From NCBI GenBank assembly GCA_029556045.1, contig JAKQGS010000200.1, positions 1-9,791 of the forward strand: DNA of 9,791 nucleotides, read 5' to 3'. The notes beneath the pieces are model-generated. The model was not told the origin of the DNA, did not search any database, and saw only the letters and a list, made by a program, of their open reading frames with translations. Shown here in pieces: positions 1 through 5,586 of this stretch (the first letter of the stretch is position 1; each line of letters opens with the position of its first letter). The translations under genes and the position numbers were made by a program. This DNA is from Pseudomonadota bacterium (GTDB taxonomy: Bacteria > Bdellovibrionota > Oligoflexia > Oligoflexales > Oligoflexaceae).

Positions 1-141
1 ATTGCTTTGGTGGGGGATTATGACATATTCCCCATCCAAGGCATATTACACAGGTAATAGCCCCCAAGATACTGGATATAGGACATTGACCCTCCTCAAG
101 GCCCGCGGCTTTGGGGAGTTTTTGCCAGAGGACAAGGACGC
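1..141. other. Intergenic leader upstream of speA
   Basis: No gene is supported here; the one ORF crossing it on the minus strand is a shadow of speA. A purine-rich ribosome binding site, AGAGGA at 127-132, lies 9 bases before the speA ATG, and a second one, AAGGA at 134-138, lies only 3 bases before it. A weak interrupted inverted repeat pairs GGGGA at 13-17 with TCCCC at 29-33. I see no convincing -35/-10 pair, so the speA promoter may lie left of the window or be of a non-sigma70 type. Confidence 0.5.
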
Positions 142-2055
142 ATGAATATTCAGCAGATCCAGGAAGCCCGGGAACTCTACGGCATTGATGGCTGGAGCAG
201 CGGCTATTTCAGTATCAATGATTCCGGCCATGTCTGCGCCCATCCCAGCGGTGAAGAACACCTGTCCATCGACTTGCCCAAGGCCATCGAGAAGGCGCGA
301 GAGCTGGGCATCCGCACCCCCATGATTTTGCGCTTCCCACAGATCATCGACACCCAGATCGAGCGTCTGCACAGCTCATTTCGGGAAGCCATGAAAGAAT
401 ATAAATACCAGGGGCACCACTTTGGCGTTTTCCCCTTTAAGGTGAACCAGCGCCGCGAATTTATCGACAGCATCGTGGCCTGCGGTAACAAACAGAACTA
501 TGGGTTGGAAGTCGGCAGTAAAACCGAATTTATCGCCGCTCTCAGTTACAACCTCTCTCCATCCGCTTTGCTGATCTGCAATGGTTTCAAAGACAGCGAA
601 TTCATCGACATGGGTTTTGTGGGCAAAGCCATGGGCAAAAACATTGTCATGGTGGTGGAAGGCCCCGACGAACTTCAGACCATTATCGACCAAGCTCAGA
701 AAAGCCGGCACTGTCCGGATGTGGGCCTGCGGGTGAAACTCTATAGCCGCGGCTCCGGTAAATGGGCCAAGTCTTCCGGCGAATCCTCCAAATTTGGCCT
801 GACCACCATCGAGGTGCTGAATTGCCTCAAAATGCTGGAGAAAGCCAATCTCCGCGACAAACTGAAGATGCTGCATTTCCACATCGGCTCGCAGGTAACA
901 GAAATCAAACGCATCAAAAACGCCATCAAAGAAGCCTCCCATGTGTACGCCAAAGTGCACAAGATGGGCTATAACCCGGTGTTTCTCAATATCGGCGGCG
1001 GCACGGGCGTGGACTACGATGGCAGTAAAACCTCCTGTGCCTCATCGGCCAACTATTCGATGCAGGAATTGGCCAACGACGTCGTTTACGAAGTCAACGA
1101 AGTGTGTCGCAACGAAAACGTGCCGGTTCCCAATATCGTCACGGAAAGCGGCCGGGTCATCGCGGCCCACCATTCCGTGGTGGTCACCAACGTCCGGGAG
1201 GTGCAGAGCACCGAAAGCCTCGAAGCCCATGAGGGCATCGATCTGGGCATCGACGAACAGTCCAGCCCCAAAGGTCTGCAGGAACTGAATTACATTCTGA
1301 ACAACATCAGCCGCAAAAACTTCGTGGAGTATTATCACGACGCCATTGAATACTATGAAGAGCTTTTCACTCTCTTTAACCTCGGCTATGTGCAGCTGAA
1401 GGACCGGGCGGCCGCCGAGCAGATTTTTCACAGCATTTGCCGCAAAGCCCTGTACTTTTCTTCCTTTGAGCGACACCCGCTGGAAGAGTTTGAGGACCTG
1501 CAGCAGCGTATGGTCAGCAAGTACCTTGCGAACTTTTCCATCTTCCAGTCGATTCCGGATGCCTGGGCTATCGACCAGCTGTTTCCGGTGATGCCGCTTA
1601 GCCACCACGAAACAAAACCAAGCCATAAGGCCACCATCGTGGATATCACCTGTGATTCCGATGGCTGCCTCGAAAAATTTGTAGACCGCCGCGATATCCG
1701 CACGGTGCTTGACCTGCATTCTCCACTGGACAGCCCCTATTACCTTGGGTTTTTCCTGGTGGGTGCTTACCAGGAAAGTCTGGCCAACGAGCATAACCTC
1801 TTTGGGGCCATCAACGAGGCGGAGATCCTCATGTCGCCGGAAGGCAAGTGGGAGATCGCCAAGGTCACCACCGGTGATCCGATCGAAGAATTGCTGGAGT
1901 CCCGCAATTACTCCATGGCAGAAATGTATGCCAGCTATCGGGGGCAGTTTGCGGAGGCCAAAGGCCGCCTCGATCTGGCGGATGATGAAGTGGCCGGCTA
2001 TCTGGAGCGATTGACCCGATATGCCAAAGCCTCCCCCTACCTGATTGAAGAGTAA
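142..2055 (+). CDS. speA: Biosynthetic arginine decarboxylase (SpeA type)
   Basis: This PLP-dependent enzyme converts arginine to agmatine and CO2, the first step of the agmatine route to putrescine and other polyamines; it is expected in the cytoplasm. At 637 residues it has the full length usual for SpeA. Visible family marks, in order: the PLP lysine K100 in FPFKVNQ with the downstream LEVGSK segment; HIGSQ at 247-251; the phosphate-binding glycines 285-287 in NIGGGTGVDYDG; TESGR ahead of the beta-sheet domain; and the catalytic cysteine C504 in CDSDG. The N-terminal barrel and C-terminal half are both complete, with no frameshift. The ATG at 142 is chosen because AGAGGA lies 9 bases upstream and the SpeA-like N-terminus starts there. 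A hairpin after the stop suggests a single-gene transcript. No ornithine or agmatine enzyme gene is adjacent. Confidence 0.96.
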   Translation: MNIQQIQEARELYGIDGWSSGYFSINDSGHVCAHPSGEEHLSIDLPKAIEKARELGIRTPMILRFPQIIDTQIERLHSSFREAMKEYKYQGHHFGVFPFKVNQRREFIDSIVACGNKQNYGLEVGSKTEFIAALSYNLSPSALLICNGFKDSEFIDMGFVGKAMGKNIVMVVEGPDELQTIIDQAQKSRHCPDVGLRVKLYSRGSGKWAKSSGESSKFGLTTIEVLNCLKMLEKANLRDKLKMLHFHIGSQVTEIKRIKNAIKEASHVYAKVHKMGYNPVFLNIGGGTGVDYDGSKTSCASSANYSMQELANDVVYEVNEVCRNENVPVPNIVTESGRVIAAHHSVVVTNVREVQSTESLEAHEGIDLGIDEQSSPKGLQELNYILNNISRKNFVEYYHDAIEYYEELFTLFNLGYVQLKDRAAAEQIFHSICRKALYFSSFERHPLEEFEDLQQRMVSKYLANFSIFQSIPDAWAIDQLFPVMPLSHHETKPSHKATIVDITCDSDGCLEKFVDRRDIRTVLDLHSPLDSPYYLGFFLVGAYQESLANEHNLFGAINEAEILMSPEGKWEIAKVTTGDPIEELLESRNYSMAEMYASYRGQFAEAKGRLDLADDEVAGYLERLTRYAKASPYLIEE

Positions 2056-2091
2056 TATATTCCTATATTTACAATAAGATAAGTAGCATTA

Positions 2092-2116
2092 GAGGGTAAA
2101 ACAACCTTTTGCCCTC
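2092..2116 (+). terminator. Hairpin downstream of speA, possible terminator
   Basis: A 10-base-pair stem with one G-T pair: GAGGGTAAAA at 2092-2101 pairs with TTTTGCCCTC at 2107-2116 around the loop CAACC. It starts 37 bases after the speA stop. The following bases (AAGCTTTCCC) give only a poor T-tract, so it may act as an mRNA 3' stabiliser or a weak intrinsic terminator rather than a strong one. Confidence 0.5.
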
Positions 2117-2132
2117 AAGCTTTCCCGTTCCT

Positions 2133-2168
2133 GACCGATGAAACCATGGAGACGCCGTCGTCTCGGTC
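2133..2168 (+). promoter_or_regulatory. Inverted repeats in the leader of the STAS gene
   Basis: GAGACG (2149-2154) and CGTCTC (2159-2164) can form a hairpin with a 4-base loop. An outer pair, GACCGA (2133-2138) and TCGGTC (2163-2168), overlaps it by two bases, so the two pairings are partly exclusive. The element lies 29 bases ahead of the STAS gene start. It may be an operator or an mRNA structure; no known riboswitch class is recognised. Confidence 0.3.
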
Positions 2169-2197
2169 CATTGGCCAGTGTAAAGGATTGATAAAAC

Positions 2198-2677
2198 ATG
2201 GGAATTGCAATTCAAATCGATCAAAAAGAGGGCTGGGATGTGGTGCGTTACATCGGTCCCATCAATGAAGAAGCGGAAGTGCATCTGTCCCAGGTCCTGC
2301 CCAAACTGGGACCGAAATGCGTGATGAACTTTCGCCAGGTGGAATACGTCAACAGCTGCGGTGTGCGGGGATGGATCAACTTCATGCGAAACTTGGAGAA
2401 GAACCGCCAGGTGGTCTTTGAGGAGTGCACCCCGGAGATCGTGATGCAGATCAACATGATCCCCAGCTTTAAGGGCAATGCCCAGATTCATTCGGTCTAT
2501 TCCTTTTATTCATGCTCCAGCTGCTCCCATCAGCAGTCGGTGCTCTTTGTGGACGGGAAAAACCTGCCCAAGTCACCCGATGATGAAATTCCGCCTGTGG
2601 CCTGCCCCAAGTGCGGCAACCAGATGGAAATGGAAGAGCTGGAAGAAGAGTTTTTCGCGTTTCGAGCGGCGGCATAA
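2198..2677 (+). CDS. STAS-like domain protein with C-terminal zinc ribbon
   Basis: A 159-residue soluble protein. Residues 1-90 read as a STAS-type fold (anti-sigma factor antagonist/SpoIIAA superfamily): an N-terminal beta strand, then FRQVEYVNSCGVRGW at 45-59, matching the conserved loop that carries the phosphorylatable serine in SpoIIAA. Here the residue just before the glycine is C54, with S53 one position earlier. Residues 106-139 hold two CxxC pairs (C106/C109 and C136/C139), a typical four-cysteine zinc ribbon, followed by an acidic helix (EMEELEEEFF). AAAGGA at 2182-2187 lies 10 bases before the ATG. The diguanylate cyclase gene follows after 56 bases on the same strand, so they may share a transcript and a signalling role. 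The specific partner is unknown; no anti-sigma kinase is in the window. The STAS call is from motif reading and is fairly, not fully, certain. Confidence 0.8.
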   Translation: MGIAIQIDQKEGWDVVRYIGPINEEAEVHLSQVLPKLGPKCVMNFRQVEYVNSCGVRGWINFMRNLEKNRQVVFEECTPEIVMQINMIPSFKGNAQIHSVYSFYSCSSCSHQQSVLFVDGKNLPKSPDDEIPPVACPKCGNQMEMEELEEEFFAFRAAA

Positions 2678-2733
2678 ACCGCCGATGGTTTGAAAACATT
2701 TGGAATTGGATCAGCTAGAGAGATAGAAACTGC

Positions 2734-3750
2734 ATGGCGACCGCTCAGAACATCACCACCAAACAGCACGTCCTGGACGTGTTTAAAAAACACGAGCACT
2801 TTGCCCGTGTTTTGATCGATGCCTATGCGGTGGTGGACACGACAGGTCAGGTGGTCAAATGCAACCAGCTATTCTCCCAGTTGGTGGGTCAGTCCAGCAA
2901 ACAGGTGCTGAAAGCGGATTCGTTTGACACCCTGCTGACGCTGGCCATCGACAACCAGAAAATTTCCGTCACCGACCTGCTGAAATACACGTTGCCCACC
3001 CGCATCGATGAGGTGCGCGGTGCTAATAACGTCTTCTCGGAATTGAACCTGATCGTGGCGGTTTACCCGTTTTTTTCGGAATTCAATCCGGATGAGACCC
3101 TCGGTTCTCTGATCCTGATCCGTGACGTGACAGCGGAGACCAACCTGCAGGATAAGTACAAAACCACCGCCATCAAGTCGATCACCGATCCTTTGACGGG
3201 GCTATTCACACGGGGATATTTTGAAGACTACCTCAACCTGCAGCTCAAGGCCATGAGCGCCATGGGGCATGTCAGCGAAGATGAAATGCCGAAACTGTCC
3301 CTCATCATGATCGACATCGACTTTTTTAAATCCGTCAATGACAAGTTCGGCCATCAGGCGGGGGACCATATCCTCAAGACCGTGGCCGCCACCATGAAAA
3401 AAGAATTCCGCAAAACCGATATTGCCTGCCGTTACGGCGGTGAGGAGTTTCTGGTGATCCTGCCCGGCGCCGGCTTAAGAGATGCCGGAACCGCCGCCAA
3501 CAAGGTGCGTCGGGCCATCGAATCGCTGGAAATAGTGTTTGAAAATAATAAGATCCCGGTCACCATCAGCTGTGGGGTGGGAACCCTGGATTACCCGCGC
3601 GAGAACTATAATGACACCATCGCGCGGGCAGACCTAGCCCTCTACCAGTCCAAGAAGACCGGTCGCAACCGGGTCACCCTCCATGACGGCAACCATGCGG
3701 TGCCCATGGATCCTGCGGCTGTACAGCCGGTCGTCCCGAAACCATCCTGA
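2734..3750 (+). CDS. PAS-GGDEF diguanylate cyclase
   Basis: This 338-residue protein should make cyclic di-GMP from two GTP. Residues about 20-135 form a PAS-like sensor (IDAYAVVDTTGQVVKCNQ resembles the PAS core) ending in a LILIRDVTAE segment and a short linker helix. The GGDEF domain starts at ITDPLTGLFTR (150-160), carries the IDIDFFKSVND metal/nucleotide segment (about 192-202) and has the active-site signature RYGGEEF with GGEEF at 235-239. R226 and D229 form an RxxD five residues before GGEEF, the product-inhibition I-site, so feedback control is likely. The last ~25 residues are a proline-rich tail with no domain. There is no signal peptide or membrane segment, so it is cytoplasmic. 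The ribosome binding site is weak (GAGAGA around 2718-2723). Its stop lies 2 bases from the stop of a truncated minus-strand gene copy, an old convergent junction. Confidence 0.93.
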   Translation: MATAQNITTKQHVLDVFKKHEHFARVLIDAYAVVDTTGQVVKCNQLFSQLVGQSSKQVLKADSFDTLLTLAIDNQKISVTDLLKYTLPTRIDEVRGANNVFSELNLIVAVYPFFSEFNPDETLGSLILIRDVTAETNLQDKYKTTAIKSITDPLTGLFTRGYFEDYLNLQLKAMSAMGHVSEDEMPKLSLIMIDIDFFKSVNDKFGHQAGDHILKTVAATMKKEFRKTDIACRYGGEEFLVILPGAGLRDAGTAANKVRRAIESLEIVFENNKIPVTISCGVGTLDYPRENYNDTIARADLALYQSKKTGRNRVTLHDGNHAVPMDPAAVQPVVPKPS

Positions 3751-3751
3751 A

Positions 3752-3792
3752 ATCAGTGGATCTCACACTCACCACGGCGGGCGGCATCCGCC
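3752..3792 (-). pseudogene. Left repeat copy: truncated 3' end of the 155-residue gene
   Basis: These 41 bases match 5118-5158 at 39 positions, including 25 consecutive identical bases at the GGDEF-proximal end. Read on the minus strand they encode ADAARRGECEIH and a stop, the exact C-terminus of the protein encoded at 5119-5586. Both mismatches (3777 and 3780) are third-codon-position synonymous changes: CGC against CGT for arginine, GCC against GCA for alanine. Homology breaks at 3792, or about 3798 if a 2-base gap and a shared AATAG are counted. The copy therefore looks like the end of a once-functional allele cut off by an insertion, and it is one flank of the ATPase island. Confidence 0.85.
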
Positions 3793-3799
3793 AAATAGA

Positions 3800-3828
3800 T
3801 TGATGTTTTTAATCATAGAACTTATGAT
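3800..3828 (+). promoter_or_regulatory. Sigma70-like promoter of the ATPase gene
   Basis: TTGATG at 3800-3805 (4 of 6 to the consensus) and TATGAT at 3823-3828 (5 of 6) are separated by the ideal 17 bases. Transcription would start near 3835, giving a leader of about 30 bases. The promoter begins 8 bases inside the left repeat boundary, so the inserted gene brings its own promoter. Confidence 0.6.
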
Positions 3829-3862
3829 TCAAATATTCATGAATTTTTGAACCAAAGGTTCA
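3811..3862 (+). promoter_or_regulatory. Cluster of three inverted repeats before the ATPase gene
   Basis: Three symmetric elements lie within 52 bases: AATCATA (3811-3817) with TATGATT (3823-3829), overlapping the -10 box; the 10-base palindrome ATTCATGAAT (3835-3844) near the expected transcription start; and TGAACC (3848-3853) with GGTTCA (3857-3862) around a 3-base AAA loop. The last one contains the ribosome binding site AAAGG (3854-3858), 7 bases before the ATG, so pairing would partly hide it. The first could be an operator. No regulator gene is in the insertion. Confidence 0.45.
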
Positions 3863-3865
3863 CAA

Positions 3866-5038
3866 ATGAGTAATATCCTAGAAAGACTAATAAAAATTGA
3901 CTGCCTCGAAAATGAGTCCTTTTTTCTTTGGGGGCCTCGTCAGTCCGGGAAGTCGACACTTTTAAAATCCCTATTCGATAGCCCGGAATACTTTTATGTT
4001 GATCTATTGCAGTCCGTTCAAATGACAGCACTTAAAACTGATCCCAGTCACCTCCGGCAGCAGCTGCTGGCCCTTACAGCCAAACCCAAACGGGTCATCA
4101 TCGATGAAATTCAAAAGATTCCACCGCTATTGGATGAAGTCCACCATCTGATCGAAAATCATGGCTTTGCATTTGCGTTATGTGGTTCAAGTGCCCGTCA
4201 ACTGAAACGCGGTCATGCCAATATGTTAGGTGGTCGAGCTCTTCGATTTGAGATGACAGGATTGGTCAGCGCTGAATGCAAAGACGAGTTTGATTTGGTG
4301 AGAATGATCAATGTCGGATACATTCCACGCCACTATTTGCACCCTGATCGCGCCGAACAATACCTGCGATCGTATATCTCCGACTATCTCAAAGAAGAGA
4401 TCATGCAAGAAGGCCTTGTGCGCAACATCCCAGTCTTTTCACAATTTCTCAGTATTGCTGCTATGGGAGATACCGAGGTCCTTAACTTCTCCACAATCGC
4501 AAGAGATTGTGGCGTATCAAGCCATACCATCAAGGAACACTTTACAATTTTAGCTGACACCCTCCTTGGACACTTTGTTCCATCTTTTACCAAACGCCCC
4601 AAACGTCGAACAATCCAGTCACCAAAATTTTATTTTGATGATGTCGGAGTGGTCAATGCACTTGCAAAGAGAAAAAACCTCGAACCTGGCTCCAGTTTGT
4701 TTGGCAAAGCCTTTGAAAACTGGGTGTTTCACGAGCTCCATGCTTGGAGTCGCTATTCAGGTGCGTGGCTTGATATTTCGTATTGGCGCCTGACTACGGG
4801 CGTAGAGGTTGATTTCATTATCGGTGACCTCGACTGCGCTATCGAAGTAAAAGCCAAACCAAAAATTACATCCGATGATCTCAAGGGACTTAGGGAGCTC
4901 AAACAGGAGCACCCTCAGATAGGAAACAGGATTGTGGTCTCGATGGAACCAACTTCCCGAAAAACCGATGATGGAATTCTAATCCTATCTTGGTCTGATT
5001 TTATTCAGAGATTATGGCAGCAGAAATTAATCCCTTGA
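3866..5038 (+). CDS. AAA_14/DUF4143-type ATPase
   Basis: A 390-residue protein with the two-domain build of the AAA_14 plus DUF4143 family (common, often horizontally acquired, biochemical role largely unknown). The N-terminal P-loop domain has Walker A GPRQSGKST at 23-31, Walker B VIIDE at 77-81 followed by IQKIP, and a GSSARQLKR segment at 106-114 typical of these ATPases. A helical, possibly winged-helix middle (about 210-245) follows. The C-terminal part has E314, D316 and E327-V-K329, a PD-(D/E)xK nuclease-like arrangement. The length is normal and the frame intact, so it is probably functional. The start at 3866 is supported by AAAGG 7 bases upstream. Base composition is lower in GC than all neighbours and it sits alone between duplicated gene ends, which indicates transfer. 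It has no antitoxin or partner gene beside it. Whether it acts on DNA is inference only. Confidence 0.9.
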   Translation: MSNILERLIKIDCLENESFFLWGPRQSGKSTLLKSLFDSPEYFYVDLLQSVQMTALKTDPSHLRQQLLALTAKPKRVIIDEIQKIPPLLDEVHHLIENHGFAFALCGSSARQLKRGHANMLGGRALRFEMTGLVSAECKDEFDLVRMINVGYIPRHYLHPDRAEQYLRSYISDYLKEEIMQEGLVRNIPVFSQFLSIAAMGDTEVLNFSTIARDCGVSSHTIKEHFTILADTLLGHFVPSFTKRPKRRTIQSPKFYFDDVGVVNALAKRKNLEPGSSLFGKAFENWVFHELHAWSRYSGAWLDISYWRLTTGVEVDFIIGDLDCAIEVKAKPKITSDDLKGLRELKQEHPQIGNRIVVSMEPTSRKTDDGILILSWSDFIQRLWQQKLIP

Positions 5039-5116
5039 AGGTTTAAGCACGACTCTTGCGTATACCTCATTAAGATGCTTGCTCTTGCGCAACCAACCGG
5101 ATCAAAGCCCACATAA
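5039..5116 (+). pseudogene. Possible diverged remnant of a GGDEF cyclase 3' end
   Basis: Directly after the ATPase stop, the frame ending in TAA at 5114-5116 reads RFKHDSCVYLIKMLALAQ and then PTGSKPT. Aligned without gaps from the stop backward to the cyclase C-terminus at 3736-3750 and before (HDGNHAVPMDPAAVQ then PVVPKPS), it shares K, P, Q, P, A and the HD pair at the same distances, with S/T at the last residue. Its stop is 2 bases from the opposing stop of the 155-residue gene, exactly as in the left copy. I read it as the tail of a diverged cyclase allele. Seven matches over 22 residues is suggestive, not conclusive; it could be plain intergenic sequence. Confidence 0.4.
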
Positions 5117-5117
5117 T

Positions 5118-5158
5118 ATCAGTGGATCTCACACTCACCACGACGTGCGGCATCCGCC
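5118..5158 (-). repeat. Right copy of the 41-base direct repeat
   Basis: This copy differs from 3752-3792 at two bases only (5143 and 5146) and here is the intact 3' end of the 155-residue gene. Beyond 5158 the intact gene continues while the left copy does not. With the left copy it brackets the ATPase gene as candidate attachment sites or crossover points. Confidence 0.85.
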
Positions 5159-5586
5159 TCCAATAGGGCATCCGCCAGAGCCTCCGCTTTACGATTCAGA
5201 ATCTGGCCGCGGATCTGGAAATTCACGGTATCCCATTCATGGTTGGCCCAATCGATGGGGAGAAAGAGTTCTTCGTCCTCCTCCATCAGGAATTCTTCAA
5301 AATATAGATCGATGTAATCAATTAAAAAGACCGCCGCACGGCCCGCGGTTAAATCCTCAGCTCCGTGTTTGATGCGGGCTTCCACCGGGTAGTAAAACGA
5401 TTCATCCCCGCTTGCCAGCAACACCTGCACCTCCACCGCCTCGTCACTCTGGGAGGCGGTGATGGAAAATCGCCGTTGACCGATGGCCACCGCATATTTT
5501 TTCTCCATGGCCTCTGCCAGCGCGCGGCATTCCTCCGGTGTCAGAAAGGCGCCTGGGGTCAAATCGATGGTTACTCCACTCATCAT
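5119..5586 (-). CDS. Conserved hypothetical protein, 155 residues
   Basis: I do not recognise a named family. The start is set at the ATG at 5586 (or the next one at 5583), not the in-frame ATG at 5607: AGGAG lies 4 bases before the first (7 before the second), and this ATG overlaps the TGA of the upstream gene by 4 bases, so the two are translationally coupled. The protein is acidic and soluble with no signal peptide. It starts with an ITASQS/VQVLLASGD beta-rich part, has a YPVEARI motif, then FLIDYIDLYFEEFL, a cluster of acidic residues, LPIDWANHEWDTVNF, and a C-terminal alanine-rich helix. The last 12 residues, ADAARRGECEIH, are repeated in the fragment at 3752-3792 with only synonymous changes, implying that this end is under selection. 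It likely works with the DUF6178-like protein encoded just upstream. Confidence 0.85.
   Translation of the reverse strand: MMSGVTIDLTPGAFLTPEECRALAEAMEKKYAVAIGQRRFSITASQSDEAVEVQVLLASGDESFYYPVEARIKHGAEDLTAGRAAVFLIDYIDLYFEEFLMEEDEELFLPIDWANHEWDTVNFQIRGQILNRKAEALADALLEADAARRGECEIH

Larger units (their letters stand above)
3793..5117. mobile_element. Putative integrated single-gene island between duplicated gene ends
   Basis: This segment is flanked by 41-base direct repeats (3752-3792 and 5118-5158) made of the 3' end of a chromosomal gene, and is visibly AT-richer than both flanks. It holds one ATPase gene with its own promoter, and at its right end a probable remnant of a cyclase 3' end. The arrangement matches integration by one crossover, either site-specific at a gene 3' end (with attachment-site copies left and right) or homologous (Campbell type). 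No integrase, transposase, terminal inverted repeat or short target duplication is seen. The exact boundaries are uncertain because the right-hand 79 bases may themselves be part of the longer repeat. Confidence 0.6.

Noticed and set aside
1042..1794. Long open frame on the minus strand inside speA (also 376-960)
   Set aside because: It lies wholly within the well-supported arginine decarboxylase gene, is in a shadow frame of GC-rich codons, and its translation shows no family motif.
3866..5038. ATPase as part of a toxin-antitoxin or multi-gene defence operon
   Set aside because: No second gene, antitoxin-sized frame or ribosome binding site is present within the insertion; only one coding sequence is supported.
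5053..5089. Short direct repeat CTCTTGCG at 5053-5060 and 5082-5089
   Set aside because: Eight bases repeated twice in an untranslated stretch is within chance; it shows no array spacing or further copies.
3793..5117. Insertion sequence or classic transposon
   Set aside because: No transposase, no terminal inverted repeats at the two boundaries, and the 41-base flanking duplication made of a gene end is too long for a usual target duplication.
5079..5372. Plus-strand open frame across the right repeat
   Set aside because: It is antisense to the intact 155-residue gene and lacks recognisable protein features or a ribosome binding site.
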